A program made the translations under genes and the position numbers. The notes under the pieces were generated by a model. That model saw only the letters and a program-made list of their open reading frames with translations. It was not told the origin of the DNA and did no database searches. 64,000 bases of DNA, taken from SAR324 cluster bacterium. GTDB taxonomy: Bacteria > SAR324 > XYD2-FULL-50-16 > HCM1. Of this stretch, positions 48,700 through 58,136 are shown piece by piece (position 1 is the stretch's first letter; every line of letters starts with the position of its first letter). The stretch spans positions 11,122 through 75,121 of the forward strand of contig PUHO01000003.1 in assembly GCA_002995645.1 (NCBI GenBank), given 5' to 3'.

Positions 48700-49527
48700 A
48701 TGAGTATACGTAAGTTTAAACCTACTTCTCCCGGTGTTCGCGGGCGTTCAATTTTAGGATTTGATGAAATTACTAAATCTACGCCGGAAAAATCATTAGT
48801 TCGTGGAAAGCGGGCACAAAGCGGAAGAAATAACCAAGGTCGGATTACAACAAGACATCTTGGTGGTGGACATAAAAGAAAATACCGTATTATTGATTTT
48901 AAAAGAAATAAATTCGATATTCCCGGGAAAGTAGTCAGTGTTGAATACGATCCTAACAGAAATGCGAATATTTGTTTAATACAATATGTTGACGGTGAAA
49001 AAAGATATATTATAGCACCAAACGGTATTGAAGTTGGTAGTATGATTGTATCAAGCAAGGAAAATGCAGAAGTAAAAGTGGGTAATGCCATGCGCTTAGC
49101 AAATATTCCTCTTGGAACGATTATTCACAACATAGAGTTACGTCCTGCTAAAGGGGCGCAATTAGTACGAAGTGCTGGAGCTTCTGCCGTGTTAATGGCG
49201 AAAGAAGAAAAGTTTGCGCATATAAAATTGCGATCAGGCGAAGTAAGACTTATTCACGTAGAATGTTTAGCTACTATTGGTCAAGTTGGGAATATTGAAT
49301 ATTCACTACAAAACTTTGGGAAAGCCGGTTCAACAAGGCACAAAGGGGTAAGACCAACAGTACGTGGTGTTGTGATGAACCCGGTAGATCATCCGCACGG
49401 TGGTGGTGAAGGTCGAACAAGCGGTGGACGTCACCCTGTAACACCTTGGGGCAAGCCAACAAAAGGGGCTAGAACACGTAAGAATAAACGAACAAATAAA
49501 TATATTGTAACAAGACGACATAAGTAA
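48700..49527 (+). CDS. rplB: 50S ribosomal protein L2
   Basis: 275 residues, with GRNNQGRITTRHLGGGHKR and the peptidyl-transferase-proximal MNPVDHPHGGGEGR. Required for subunit joining. 14 bp after rplW, 27 bp before rpsS. Confidence 0.98.
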   Translation: MSIRKFKPTSPGVRGRSILGFDEITKSTPEKSLVRGKRAQSGRNNQGRITTRHLGGGHKRKYRIIDFKRNKFDIPGKVVSVEYDPNRNANICLIQYVDGEKRYIIAPNGIEVGSMIVSSKENAEVKVGNAMRLANIPLGTIIHNIELRPAKGAQLVRSAGASAVLMAKEEKFAHIKLRSGEVRLIHVECLATIGQVGNIEYSLQNFGKAGSTRHKGVRPTVRGVVMNPVDHPHGGGEGRTSGGRHPVTPWGKPTKGARTRKNKRTNKYIVTRRHK

Positions 49528-49554
49528 TTTAGATAGCAGTAATAAGGAGATTTT

Positions 49555-49839
49555 GTGTCAAGATCATTGAAAAAGGGACCATTTTATGATTCCCATTTAT
49601 ATAAAAAGTGTGAACAAGCAAAACAAGAAGGAAATAGAAAGATTATAAAAACATGGTCTCGTAGATCTATGATAGTTCCTGAATTTGTTAACTTAAACGT
49701 TGCCGTTCATAATGGGAAACAATTTATTCCTGTTTTTATTACTGAAGATATGGTTGGTCATAAACTAGGTGAATTTGCACCAACAAGGACCTATAAAGGA
49801 CATATTACAAAATCTGATAAAAGAGGTAAGAAGAGCTAA
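49555..49839 (+). CDS. rpsS: 30S ribosomal protein S19
   Basis: 94 residues starting with GTG after AAGGAGA. Family motifs SRSLKKGPF and GHKLGEFAPTR. Its stop overlaps the rplV start (TAATG). Confidence 0.97.
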   Translation: MSRSLKKGPFYDSHLYKKCEQAKQEGNRKIIKTWSRRSMIVPEFVNLNVAVHNGKQFIPVFITEDMVGHKLGEFAPTRTYKGHITKSDKRGKKS

Positions 49840-50210
49840 TGGAAAAGAAAACTAAAAAAATCATTCCGATAGCACATGCGGCACACAAGAAAGCTCGTAT
49901 TTCTCCAAGAAAAGCTCGTTTAGTAGTAGATCAGGTTCGTGGAATGAATGCGAATCATGCTTTAGCAATTTTGCAACAAACTAGGCGTAAAGCAAATCCA
50001 ATTGTACGTTGCGTTTTGCAAGCCGCTATTGCGAATGCCCAAGTAAAAGATAAAAATATTGATGTAAGTCAATTAATTATATCAGAAGCAACGGTTAATA
50101 AAGCAGGTGTCTTGAAACGCATGCGAGCTAGAGCGATGGGTCGAGGAAATATTATTAAAAAATACACTAGTCATGTAAGCCTGTCCGTTGGATTGGTAGA
50201 ACATGCGTAA
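49839..50210 (+). CDS. rplV: 50S ribosomal protein L22
   Basis: 123 residues. The motifs ARISPRKARLVVDQVRG and MRARAMGRGN identify it; its loop lines the peptide exit tunnel. It starts on the last bases of rpsS. Confidence 0.96.
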   Translation: MEKKTKKIIPIAHAAHKKARISPRKARLVVDQVRGMNANHALAILQQTRRKANPIVRCVLQAAIANAQVKDKNIDVSQLIISEATVNKAGVLKRMRARAMGRGNIIKKYTSHVSLSVGLVEHA

Positions 50211-50225
50211 TTAAGGAGTCAAGTC

Positions 50226-50900
50226 TTGGGACAAAAAGTTAACCCTATTGGAATGCGGTTGGGAATTTCACAAACTTGGAATTCTAACTGGTACGCAAAA
50301 AATGATTATGCTGCTTTATTATATCAGGATAACGTTATAAAAGAATATTTGCATAAAAACTTACGCCATGCCGGCATAGCCTCTATAAAAATTGAAAGAG
50401 CTAATACAAATTTAAAAATACATGTATTTTCTGCTAGACCGGGCATTATTATTGGACGTAAAGGTGAAGAAGCAGAAAAAACAAGAAAAAAACTAGTTAC
50501 GTTAACGGGGCAAAAAGAACTTTCTCTAAATATTAGAGAAGTAAGAAGACCGGAAGTAGAAGCTCAATTGGTAGCTGATAATATAGCGCTACAACTAGAA
50601 AGAAGGGCTGCTTTTCGTAGAGTGATTAAAAAGAGTGTTCAAAATATTATGCGATTTAATGCGCAAGGTTGTAAAATAATGGTTAGCGGACGTTTGAACG
50701 GTGCTGATATGGCTCGTACTGAATGGACGTACGATGGGAAATTGCCATTACATACATTACGCTCAAGTATAGATTACGCAGTTAGCGAAGCTAAAACTAT
50801 TTATGGCATTATTGGGATTAAAGTGTGGATTTATAAAAAAGAAAATACTTCTAACGTTAGACGTAAACGTCCAAATAAGCCAGATTCTAAAGGGAATTAA
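50226..50900 (+). CDS. rpsC: 30S ribosomal protein S3
   Basis: 224 residues from TTG 50226, following AAGGAG. It has the KH motif SARPGIIIGRKGEE and the family segment MVSGRLNGADMARTEW. Helicase-associated mRNA entry protein. Confidence 0.97.
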   Translation: MGQKVNPIGMRLGISQTWNSNWYAKNDYAALLYQDNVIKEYLHKNLRHAGIASIKIERANTNLKIHVFSARPGIIIGRKGEEAEKTRKKLVTLTGQKELSLNIREVRRPEVEAQLVADNIALQLERRAAFRRVIKKSVQNIMRFNAQGCKIMVSGRLNGADMARTEWTYDGKLPLHTLRSSIDYAVSEAKTIYGIIGIKVWIYKKENTSNVRRKRPNKPDSKGN

Positions 50901-50902
50901 TT

Positions 50903-51319
50903 ATGTTGATGCCATCAAAGACCAAATATAGAAAGCAACAGCGTGGTCGTAATAAAGGAAATGCTAACGTTGGAAACAATATTAGCTTTGGAAATGTTGC
51001 TATTCAAGCTGTAGGGCGAGGTTTTATTACTTCAAGGCAAATTGAAGCTTCAAGACGAGCTATTATGCGTTCCATTAAAAGACAAGGTAAAGTTTGGATT
51101 CGTATATTTCCGGATAGACCTTATACTACAACTCCAGCAGAAACGCGGATGGGTAAAGGTAAAGGAACGGTAGATCATTGGCAAGCTGAAATAAAACCGG
51201 GTAGAGTTTTGTTTGAAATGGATGGAGTGAATTTAGATCAAGCTAAACAAGCTTTAAGACTAGCTCAGTTTAAGTTGCCTGTGAAAACAAAAATTATATC
51301 TAGAGAGGATACTTTATGA
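50903..51319 (+). CDS. rplP: 50S ribosomal protein L16
   Basis: 138 residues, beginning MLMPSKTKYRKQQRGRNKG. It has the rRNA-binding segment RIFPDRPYTTTPAETRMGKGKG, near the A site. It overlaps rpmC by 4 bp (ATGA), indicating coupling. Confidence 0.97.
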   Translation: MLMPSKTKYRKQQRGRNKGNANVGNNISFGNVAIQAVGRGFITSRQIEASRRAIMRSIKRQGKVWIRIFPDRPYTTTPAETRMGKGKGTVDHWQAEIKPGRVLFEMDGVNLDQAKQALRLAQFKLPVKTKIISREDTL

Positions 51320-51504
51320 AAGCCGTAGAATTACGTAATATGTCTGTAACCGAATTAGAGCAAAAGGTAACTTCTTTGGAAGAAAATTATTTTCGTTTAC
51401 GATGTAATAAAACATTGGGACAACTTGAAGATTTATCAATATTGAACCAAACAAAAAGAGATATAGCACGAGCTAAGACAATCTTGACAGAAAAAAATCA
51501 ATAA
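51316..51504 (+). CDS. rpmC: 50S ribosomal protein L29
   Basis: 62 residues, helical, with the family segment LEENYFRLRCNKTLGQLED and RDIARAKTIL. It overlaps rplP by 4 bp and lies near the peptide exit. Confidence 0.95.
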   Translation: MKAVELRNMSVTELEQKVTSLEENYFRLRCNKTLGQLEDLSILNQTKRDIARAKTILTEKNQ

Positions 51505-51528
51505 TTAATTCATAAGGTGAAGTTTATT

Positions 51529-51795
51529 ATGTCGGAAGCTAAAATAGAAAGACGAAAAAAAATATTACAAGGAATAGTCGTTAGTAATAAAATGGACAAA
51601 ACGGCAGTGGTTTCTGTTAGAAGACAAGTGCAACATCCTTTGTATAAAAGAACGGTTGTCAAATTAAAAAAATATAAAATTCATGATTCTAATAATGAAT
51701 GCAACGTTGGTGATAACGTTCGTTTAATTGAATGCCGACCAATTAGTCGTCATAAAAGATGGAATTTATTAGAAATTGTAAAAAAAGCTATTTAA
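51529..51795 (+). CDS. rpsQ: 30S ribosomal protein S17
   Basis: 88 residues. The ATG at 51529 (MSEAKIERRKK) follows AAGGTGA with 8-bp spacing; a GTG at 51517 is inside that site and is rejected. The motif VVSNKMDKTAVVSV and the GDNVRLIECRPISRHKRW segment are typical. Confidence 0.96.
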   Translation: MSEAKIERRKKILQGIVVSNKMDKTAVVSVRRQVQHPLYKRTVVKLKKYKIHDSNNECNVGDNVRLIECRPISRHKRWNLLEIVKKAI

Positions 51796-51829
51796 ATATA
51801 GTAGAAATATTTCGTAAATAGGGAAAAAA

Positions 51830-52198
51830 ATGATACAAGCACAATCTCGAATGCAAGTTGCAGATAACTCGGGTGCTAAAGAAATAATGTGTATTAAAGT
51901 GTTAGGTGGATCTAAGAGAAGATACGCTTATCCGGGAGATATTATTGTTGCATCTGTTAAGCAAGCAATTCCACGTAGTCGTGTAAAAACGGGGGAAGTG
52001 GTAAAAGCAGTTATAGTTCGAACATCGTATCCTGTACAGCGTGCTGACGGATCAATCGTACGTTTTGATACAAATGCGGCAGTTATTTTGTCTAGCCGAC
52101 TTGAACCAATAGGTACTCGTATTTTTGGACCAGTAGCTCGTGAATTACGTAGTAAGAATTTTATGAAAATTGTCTCTTTAGCTTTAGAAGTTGTTTAG
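51830..52198 (+). CDS. rplN: 50S ribosomal protein L14
   Basis: 122 residues with the RMQVADNSGAKEIMCIKVLGG start and VARELRSKNFMKIVSLALEVV end. It contributes to an intersubunit bridge. The start has TAGGGAAA upstream. Confidence 0.97.
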   Translation: MIQAQSRMQVADNSGAKEIMCIKVLGGSKRRYAYPGDIIVASVKQAIPRSRVKTGEVVKAVIVRTSYPVQRADGSIVRFDTNAAVILSSRLEPIGTRIFGPVARELRSKNFMKIVSLALEVV

Positions 52199-52210
52199 GG
52201 AAGGAATAAC

Positions 52211-52549
52211 ATGAAACAAATAAACAAAAGACCAAGTAAATTATTACTGAAAAAAGGTGATAAAGTAGAAGTAATCGCAGGCAAAGATAAAGGCACTGTT
52301 GGGGAAATCTTGAAAGTAGACCGCACGAAACAACGTGTAGTTGTAAGAGGTGTTAATATTGTTACAAAACATGTTAAACCAACGCAAAATCAAGAAGGTC
52401 ATATTGATCGCTTTGAAGCGCCTATTCATTACTCTAACGTTTTACTATATTGCGAACAAAGCCAGCGTGGTGAACGTATTCGAATTGAAATCGATTCGAA
52501 AGGGGAAAAAACGCGATTTTTTGTTAAATCAAAAATACCTGTTGCATAG
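52211..52549 (+). CDS. rplX: 50S ribosomal protein L24
   Basis: 112 residues with a KOW motif GDKVEVIAGKDKGTVGEI. Early assembly protein. AAGGAA precedes the start. The C-terminal 40 residues are a little longer than average. Confidence 0.96.
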   Translation: MKQINKRPSKLLLKKGDKVEVIAGKDKGTVGEILKVDRTKQRVVVRGVNIVTKHVKPTQNQEGHIDRFEAPIHYSNVLLYCEQSQRGERIRIEIDSKGEKTRFFVKSKIPVA

Positions 52550-52564
52550 ATTAAGGATTTCAAA

Positions 52565-53107
52565 GTGGGAAGTTTACAAGAAAAATATAAAAAAGAAGTT
52601 AGCGCTAGCTTACAAAAGCAATTTGCATATGATAATGTGCATCAATTGCCTAAATTAACTAAAGTAGTAATTAATGTTGGCGCCGGTGAAGCCGTGCAAA
52701 ACGCTAAATGTCTAGATGTGATTCAATCGTATATACAAGATATTACGGGACAAAAGCCAATACTGTGTAGAGCTAAGAAATCAATTGCTAGTTTTAAGTT
52801 AAGGGAAGGTCAGCCTATTGGAGTGAGCGTAACTTTACGTAGACAATATATGTATGATTTTTTAGAAAGATTAATACACTTAGCATTGCCTCGTGTACGC
52901 GATTTCAAAGGAATTTCAAGAAAAGGTTTTGACGGCAAAGGAAATTATTCTTTTGGAGTACAAGAACAATTGATTTTTCCAGAAGTTGATTTTGATAAAA
53001 TAGATACTATACGAGGAATGAATATCAGTATCGTGACAACAGCTAAAACAAATCAAGAAGCTTTATTTTTACTAGAAGAATTAGGCTTACCATTTCGTAA
53101 AGCATAG
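52565..53107 (+). CDS. rplE: 50S ribosomal protein L5
   Basis: 180 residues from GTG 52565 with AAGGA upstream. KVVINVGAGEAVQNAK and the segment RDFKGISRKGFDGKGNYSFGV identify it. It binds 5S rRNA. Confidence 0.97.
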   Translation: MGSLQEKYKKEVSASLQKQFAYDNVHQLPKLTKVVINVGAGEAVQNAKCLDVIQSYIQDITGQKPILCRAKKSIASFKLREGQPIGVSVTLRRQYMYDFLERLIHLALPRVRDFKGISRKGFDGKGNYSFGVQEQLIFPEVDFDKIDTIRGMNISIVTTAKTNQEALFLLEELGLPFRKA

Positions 53108-53115
53108 GAAAATAT

Positions 53116-53301
53116 ATGGCAAAAAAAGCAATGATAGCGAAGGCAAAGCGAACGGCAAAATTTAAAGTTCGTCAAAAAAATAGATGTGCATACTGTGGAA
53201 GACCAAGAGGATATATTCGCCAATTTGGTATGTGTCGTCTTTGTTTTAGAAAAAAAGCAAGCTTTGGAGATATTCCGGGCGTAATTAAAGCTAGTTGGTA
53301 A
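53116..53301 (+). CDS. rpsN: 30S ribosomal protein S14, zinc-binding short type
   Basis: 61 residues. Two CxxC pairs (CAYC...CRLC) bind zinc. This short form is absent from most alpha-, beta- and gamma-proteobacteria, which have a longer zinc-free S14, so it weighs against those classes. Confidence 0.96.
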   Translation: MAKKAMIAKAKRTAKFKVRQKNRCAYCGRPRGYIRQFGMCRLCFRKKASFGDIPGVIKASW

Positions 53302-53327
53302 TTAAATATATTAAACGGAAAAAAACT

Positions 53328-53726
53328 ATGTCAATGTCAGATCCAATTGCAGATATGCTTACAAGAATACGTAATTCTATTTTACGTAAACATGTAGATG
53401 TAAAAATACCTTTTTCAAATATTAAAGAAAACATTCTTAAAGTTTTGCAAGAAGAAGGGTTTATTTATAAATATGAAGTAACACCACTTAAAGTTGGCAA
53501 AGAACTAAAAGTTGTGTTAAAGTATGATAAACTAGGTCGTCCTGTAGTTCGTAGTATCCAACGTGTAAGCCGACCGGGCTTAAGGATATTTAAAAACGCA
53601 GATGAAATTAAACCCGTGTTGAATGGACAAGGTATGTACGTAGTATCTACCTCTAAAGGAGTGGTATCTGATTTTGTTTGCCGAAAGCAACATATTGGCG
53701 GCGAAGTTTTGTGCCAAGTATACTAA
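53328..53726 (+). CDS. rpsH: 30S ribosomal protein S8
   Basis: 132 residues from ATG 53328 (MSMSDPIADML). An ATG two codons later is also possible; a longer frame to 53295 overlaps rpsN and is rejected. It shows ISRPGLRIF-like and STSKGVV motifs. It is an autoregulator of the spc operon in some bacteria. Confidence 0.95.
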   Translation: MSMSDPIADMLTRIRNSILRKHVDVKIPFSNIKENILKVLQEEGFIYKYEVTPLKVGKELKVVLKYDKLGRPVVRSIQRVSRPGLRIFKNADEIKPVLNGQGMYVVSTSKGVVSDFVCRKQHIGGEVLCQVY

Positions 53727-53755
53727 TATACTAAAGATTTTACAGGAGAAAAATA

Positions 53756-54301
53756 ATGTCTCGTATTGGGAAAGCAGCCGTTTCCTTTGATTCAAAAGTA
53801 AATGTGAATTACAGTAATAACCTCTTTACGGCAAAAGGGCCTTTAGGGCAACTAGAATATAAAATCCCTAGTATATTAGATTTAAAGATAGAAAACAATC
53901 AAATCAAAGTAGAAACTGATTTTTCTATTGCAGAAAATAGAATGCATGCAGGGACTGCAAGATCGATTATTGCTAATATAGTAGAAGGCGTTTTTACTGG
54001 TTTTACAACAACACTTGTTCTTGTTGGTGTGGGATATCGCGCGCAAGTGCAAGGAAATACGCTTAAATTAACACTTGGTTTTTCACATATAGTGGAATAT
54101 CCATTACCTAAAGAAGTTAGTGTTGAAATGGATGGAACAACTATTATTAAGTTGAAAAGCTATGATAAACAAGTGTTAGGTCAAGTCGTTTCTGAAATAA
54201 GAAAATATAGACCGCCTGAGCCTTACAAAGGAAAAGGTATATTACTTCAAGGTGAACAAATTAGACGTAAAGCTGGTAAGACAGCTAAGAAAGGTAAATA
54301 A
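53756..54301 (+). CDS. rplF: 50S ribosomal protein L6
   Basis: 181 residues, SRIGKAAVSF start, with two repeats of the L6 fold and GKGILLQGEQIRRKAGKTAKKGK near the end. AGGAG precedes the start. Confidence 0.97.
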   Translation: MSRIGKAAVSFDSKVNVNYSNNLFTAKGPLGQLEYKIPSILDLKIENNQIKVETDFSIAENRMHAGTARSIIANIVEGVFTGFTTTLVLVGVGYRAQVQGNTLKLTLGFSHIVEYPLPKEVSVEMDGTTIIKLKSYDKQVLGQVVSEIRKYRPPEPYKGKGILLQGEQIRRKAGKTAKKGK

Positions 54302-54320
54302 TATAATTTTCTGAATTCAT

Positions 54321-54692
54321 ATGAAAGCTATAAAAAAAAGACAAATTATTCGACAAAGAAAAAAATGGCGAATAAGAAAACGAATTACAGGTAATCAGGA
54401 ACGTCCTAGAGTTAGCGTGTTTAGATCAAGTAAACATATATACTTGCAACTAATAGACGATGTAAAGCAAGTAACTCTTTTGTCAGTCAATTCGAAGCAA
54501 AAAGACGTTATTTCACAACTAAAAGGAAGCAGCGGTAACAAAGAAACTGCTCATTTAGTAGGAAAGCTTTTTGGTGAGAAAGTTAAAGAGCAAGGGTATA
54601 GTAATATTGTTTTTGATAGAAACGGTTTTCGATATCATGGTCGAGTTCAAGCTACGGCAGAAGGTATTCGAGAAGCTGGAATACAAGTATAA
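54321..54692 (+). CDS. rplR: 50S ribosomal protein L18
   Basis: 123 residues with an Arg/Lys-rich N terminus, RPRVSVFRSSKHIYLQLIDD, and FDRNGFRYHGRVQATAEGIREAG. It binds 5S rRNA with L5. The gene is 19 bp after rplF. Confidence 0.96.
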   Translation: MKAIKKRQIIRQRKKWRIRKRITGNQERPRVSVFRSSKHIYLQLIDDVKQVTLLSVNSKQKDVISQLKGSSGNKETAHLVGKLFGEKVKEQGYSNIVFDRNGFRYHGRVQATAEGIREAGIQV

Positions 54693-54719
54693 AAATCTAA
54701 TTTAAATTACGAGGTTTTG

Positions 54720-55220
54720 GTGGAAAAAGAGCAGAATGAACTTATTGAAAAAGTCATAGAAGTAAAACGTGTTGCGAAAGTTCTTAAAGGTGGACGTCGT
54801 TTTAGTTTTAGCGCCCTTGTTGTTGTTGGCGACGGTAAAGGTTCAGTGGGACTTGCCTTAGGTAAGGCTAATGAAGTAACGGAAGCCGTTCGCAAAGCAA
54901 CGGAAAAAGCAAAAAAAGAAATAAAACCGTATATGTTGTATAAAAATACTATACCACACTCAGTTTACGGACATGCCGGTGCAGCACGTGTATTTATGCA
55001 ACCGTCTCCTCCCGGTAGCGGTGTTATTTCTTCTGGTCCTATTAGATTGTTAATTGAAGCGATTGGAATTTCTGATATTAACATTAAATCGTTAGGTTCT
55101 AATAATGCGCATAACATGGTTAACGCTGCGTTAAACGGATTAGATCAATTATGTGATTTTTCTACTGTTGCAGAACGTAGAGGAAAAAAAGTAGAAGACG
55201 TTTGTTATATGGAGTATTAA
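54720..55220 (+). CDS. rpsE: 30S ribosomal protein S5
   Basis: About 166 residues. GTG 54720 is preferred over TTG 54717 because GAGG lies five bases before it. Motifs VVVGDGKGSVGLALGKANEV and GHAGAARVFMQPSPPGSGV are typical, and the fidelity region is intact. Confidence 0.95.
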   Translation: MEKEQNELIEKVIEVKRVAKVLKGGRRFSFSALVVVGDGKGSVGLALGKANEVTEAVRKATEKAKKEIKPYMLYKNTIPHSVYGHAGAARVFMQPSPPGSGVISSGPIRLLIEAIGISDINIKSLGSNNAHNMVNAALNGLDQLCDFSTVAERRGKKVEDVCYMEY

Positions 55221-55222
55221 TT

Positions 55223-55411
55223 ATGCCAGCATCGGATAAAATACAAGTTACCTTAACAAAAAGTACTATCGGTTACTCTCAAAAACAAAGAGCAACGGTA
55301 AAAGGTTTAGGGTTACGTAAATTACATCATAGTCGTATTTTGAAAAACACGCCTATGGTGCAAGGAATGATACATAAAGTACGACATTTAGTTACGTACA
55401 AAGAAGTTTAA
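55223..55411 (+). CDS. rpmD: 50S ribosomal protein L30
   Basis: 62 residues from ATG 55223 with GGAG eight bases upstream; a longer frame from 55202 overlaps rpsE and is not used. It shows the family pattern KSTIGYSQKQRATVKGLGLRK followed by a loop NTPMVQGMI. It is 2 bp after rpsE. Confidence 0.94.
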   Translation: MPASDKIQVTLTKSTIGYSQKQRATVKGLGLRKLHHSRILKNTPMVQGMIHKVRHLVTYKEV

Positions 55412-55427
55412 TTAACGGATATAAGAT

Positions 55428-55874
55428 ATGTTACATAAATTAGAATATGCTCCGGGCTCAATTAAGCCAAGAAAGCGTAAAGGACGCGGTCCAGGTTCTA
55501 CTATGGGAAAAACGTCAGGACGTGGGCATAACGGACAAAAAGCTAGATCAGGCGGTGGTATCCGCATTGGTTTTGAAGGTGGTCAAATGCCTTTGCATAG
55601 AAGATTACCAAAACGAGGATTTACAAATATTTTCAAAAAGGAATTTTCTATAGTAAACTTAGAAGCTTTGCTTAGATCAACGAAACTAGATTTAACAAAG
55701 CCAATTAATAAACAAGCTTTACTAGATGCAAATCTAATTAATACAATGAAAAAGCCCGTTAAAATTTTAGCTACTGGTGAGCTTGACCAAGCGCTGCATA
55801 TAGAAGTAGAAAAGTATACTAAAAATGCGGAAGCTAAGATCATTAATGCCGGTGGAAAGGTAGTAAGAGTATAA
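55428..55874 (+). CDS. rplO: 50S ribosomal protein L15
   Basis: 148 residues. The segment GRGPGSTMGKTSGRGHNGQ and the IGFEGGQMPLHRRLPKRGF motif are diagnostic. It lies 16 bp after rpmD and just before secY. Confidence 0.97.
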   Translation: MLHKLEYAPGSIKPRKRKGRGPGSTMGKTSGRGHNGQKARSGGGIRIGFEGGQMPLHRRLPKRGFTNIFKKEFSIVNLEALLRSTKLDLTKPINKQALLDANLINTMKKPVKILATGELDQALHIEVEKYTKNAEAKIINAGGKVVRV

Positions 55875-55878
55875 TTTT

Positions 55879-57189
55879 ATGATACAAGTTATTAAAAATA
55901 TTTTTAAAGTAGAAGATCTACGTAAACGGATTATATATACGCTTGCTCTATTGATTGTATTTAGGATTGGTGCTCATATTACTATTCCGGGAATTAATAG
56001 TAAATCGCTAGCTGCATTTTTTGCTGCTAACTCAAAAGGTCTATTAGGGCATTTAGATATGTTTTCTGGGGGCGCACTTAGGCAAATGACTATTTTTGCT
56101 TTAGGTGTTATGCCTTATATTAGCGCGTCTATTATTATACAATTATTAACTGCCGTTTTTCCTTCTCTTGAAAGACTTTCGCAAGAAGGCGAGGCAGGGC
56201 GCCATAAAATTACACAATATACTAGATACGGTACAATTGTGCTTGGTTTTATTCAAGGTTTAGGTATTGCTATCGGTTTAGAAAGTATGGGGTTAAACGG
56301 AAATTCTGTTATCTTATCAGGAATGAGTGTTTGGACCTTTCGTTTTGTAACAGTTATTACTTTAACTGCCGGTACTGCTTTTGTAATGTGGTTAGGTGAA
56401 CAAATTAGTGAACGAGGTATTGGAAACGGTATTTCTTTGATTATTTTTGTCGGTATTGTTGTTCGTATTCCTATTGCCTTTTTACAAACGATAGCGTTAG
56501 TACAAACAAGTGCTATTTCTATCCTTTCTATATTATTTGTTGCTGTTTTGATTGTAGTTGTAGTTGGTAGTGTTATTTTTATGGAAATAGCAGTTCGTAA
56601 AATACCGGTACAATATGCTAAAAGACAAGTAGGTACTAAATTAATGGGCGGTCAATTTTCTAATTTGCCACTTAAAATTAATGCGGCTGGAGTTATTCCA
56701 CCTATCTTTGCTTCTTCTATATTAGCCTTTCCTGCAACTTTAACAGGATTTGTACAAATAGATTGGGTACAAGATATAGGAAACCAATTAACACCGGGAA
56801 GATTACTGTATAATATTTTGTTTGTACTTCTTATTTTCTTCTTTTGTTTCTTTTATACGGCAATACAATATAACCCTGTAAAAATTGCGGAAGAATTAAA
56901 ACGTTACGGTGGTTTTGTTCCTGGTATTCGTCCAGGTAAGAAGACAGCAGAATATTTAAATGCCGTTTTAACAAGACTAACTTTTGGCGGAGCAGTTTAC
57001 TTATCGCTGATTTGTGTGTTACCTAGTATACTTTACGTATATTTACAAATGCCGTTTGCTTTTGGAGGAACCGCTCTTTTGATTGTGGTAGGGGTTGCCT
57101 TAGAAACAGTACAACAAATTGAAACCTTTTTACTAAATCAAAGTTATGATGGATTTTTGAAAAAAGGCCCTAGAAGAAAAAGATATTAA
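55879..57189 (+). CDS. secY: Protein translocase channel SecY
   Basis: 436 residues with ten membrane helices. It forms the Sec channel with SecE/SecG for export and membrane insertion. Family motifs include GIGNGISLIIF and PGIRPGKKT in the cytoplasmic loop. It lies 4 bp after rplO; no ribosome binding site stands out. Confidence 0.97.
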   Translation: MIQVIKNIFKVEDLRKRIIYTLALLIVFRIGAHITIPGINSKSLAAFFAANSKGLLGHLDMFSGGALRQMTIFALGVMPYISASIIIQLLTAVFPSLERLSQEGEAGRHKITQYTRYGTIVLGFIQGLGIAIGLESMGLNGNSVILSGMSVWTFRFVTVITLTAGTAFVMWLGEQISERGIGNGISLIIFVGIVVRIPIAFLQTIALVQTSAISILSILFVAVLIVVVVGSVIFMEIAVRKIPVQYAKRQVGTKLMGGQFSNLPLKINAAGVIPPIFASSILAFPATLTGFVQIDWVQDIGNQLTPGRLLYNILFVLLIFFFCFFYTAIQYNPVKIAEELKRYGGFVPGIRPGKKTAEYLNAVLTRLTFGGAVYLSLICVLPSILYVYLQMPFAFGGTALLIVVGVALETVQQIETFLLNQSYDGFLKKGPRRKRY

Positions 57190-57191
57190 TT

Positions 57192-57830
57192 ATGAATATA
57201 ATTTTTCTTGGAAGCCCGGGTTCGGGAAAAGGAACGCAAGCGAAAAGAATTAAGGATCACTATAATATATTGCATATATCGACTGGTGATTTATTGCGGG
57301 AAGAGGTAAAACAACAAACAAAACAAGGAAAACTTGCTGATTCCTATATGTCAAAAGGTGAATTAATACCTGATGAAGTGATTCTAGGAATGTTATCTGA
57401 AAAGCTAAAATCTTTGAAAGAAGGATATATTTTAGACGGCTTTCCAAGAACTTTGCAACAAGCAAAAAGTTTGTATGATATCTTGCAAACTATTGACCAA
57501 GAAATTGATTATGTGGTTTACTTAGATATTGCACTGGAAGAAGTAAAAGCAAGATTAGTGGCAAGACGAGTTTGTAACGTTTGTGGTGAAGAGTATAATC
57601 TTGAAACAAAGAAACCAGAAAAAGAAAACGTATGTAATAAGTGTGGTGGTGAGTTAATTCATCGTAGTGATGACTATCCTGAGAAAATACAAACTCGTTT
57701 AGATAGTTATATTAATGCGACTGCTCCCATTATTTCATACTATAAAGAGCAAAAAAAATTGATAACAATTAATGCTCAGCAATCTTTTGAAATGGTTACG
57801 CAAGATATTATAAAAAATATTTCTATATAA
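57192..57830 (+). CDS. adk: Adenylate kinase
   Basis: 212 residues. It interconverts AMP, ADP and ATP. Motifs: P-loop GSPGSGKGTQAKRI, FLDGFPRT-like LDGFPRTLQQA, and the zinc-lid with four Cys (CNVCGEEY...CNKCGG). It is 2 bp after secY, a common spc arrangement; the map gene often found next is absent. Confidence 0.97.
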   Translation: MNIIFLGSPGSGKGTQAKRIKDHYNILHISTGDLLREEVKQQTKQGKLADSYMSKGELIPDEVILGMLSEKLKSLKEGYILDGFPRTLQQAKSLYDILQTIDQEIDYVVYLDIALEEVKARLVARRVCNVCGEEYNLETKKPEKENVCNKCGGELIHRSDDYPEKIQTRLDSYINATAPIISYYKEQKKLITINAQQSFEMVTQDIIKNISI

Positions 57831-57834
57831 TAGG

Positions 57835-57864
57835 TTGCTTTTTTAGAAATAAAAGATATATAAT
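57835..57864 (+). promoter_or_regulatory. Candidate internal promoter before infA
   Basis: TTGCTT at 57835 and TATAAT at 57859 are 18 bp apart in the 74-bp gap between adk and infA. It could drive the infA-rpmJ-rpsM-rpsK-rpsD-rpoA-rplQ segment separately. Confidence 0.55.
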
Positions 57865-57904
57865 AAAAACCGTTGTTAGAAATTGATAAAGTGAAATATA
57901 TTTT

Positions 57905-58126
57905 ATGTCAAAAGACGATCAAATAGAAATGGAAGGAACTGTGCTAGAGGCGTTGCCTAATGCTATGTTTCGTGTCCAGTTAGAAAATAATCATATCTTG
58001 ATTTCTCATATTTCAGGTAAAATGCGTATGCATAATATACGTATCTTGCCGGGAGATAAAGTAACAATTGAATTATCACCGTATGACCTCACAAGAGGGC
58101 GTATTATATACAGAAATAAAAAATAA
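57905..58126 (+). CDS. infA: Translation initiation factor IF-1
   Basis: 73 residues, S1/OB-fold, with IEMEGTVLEALPNAMFRVQLENNH and the family's KMRMHNIRILPGDKV. Blocks the A site during initiation. It is followed by rpmJ 10 bp later. Confidence 0.97.
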   Translation: MSKDDQIEMEGTVLEALPNAMFRVQLENNHILISHISGKMRMHNIRILPGDKVTIELSPYDLTRGRIIYRNKK

Positions 58127-58136
58127 TAAAGGTATT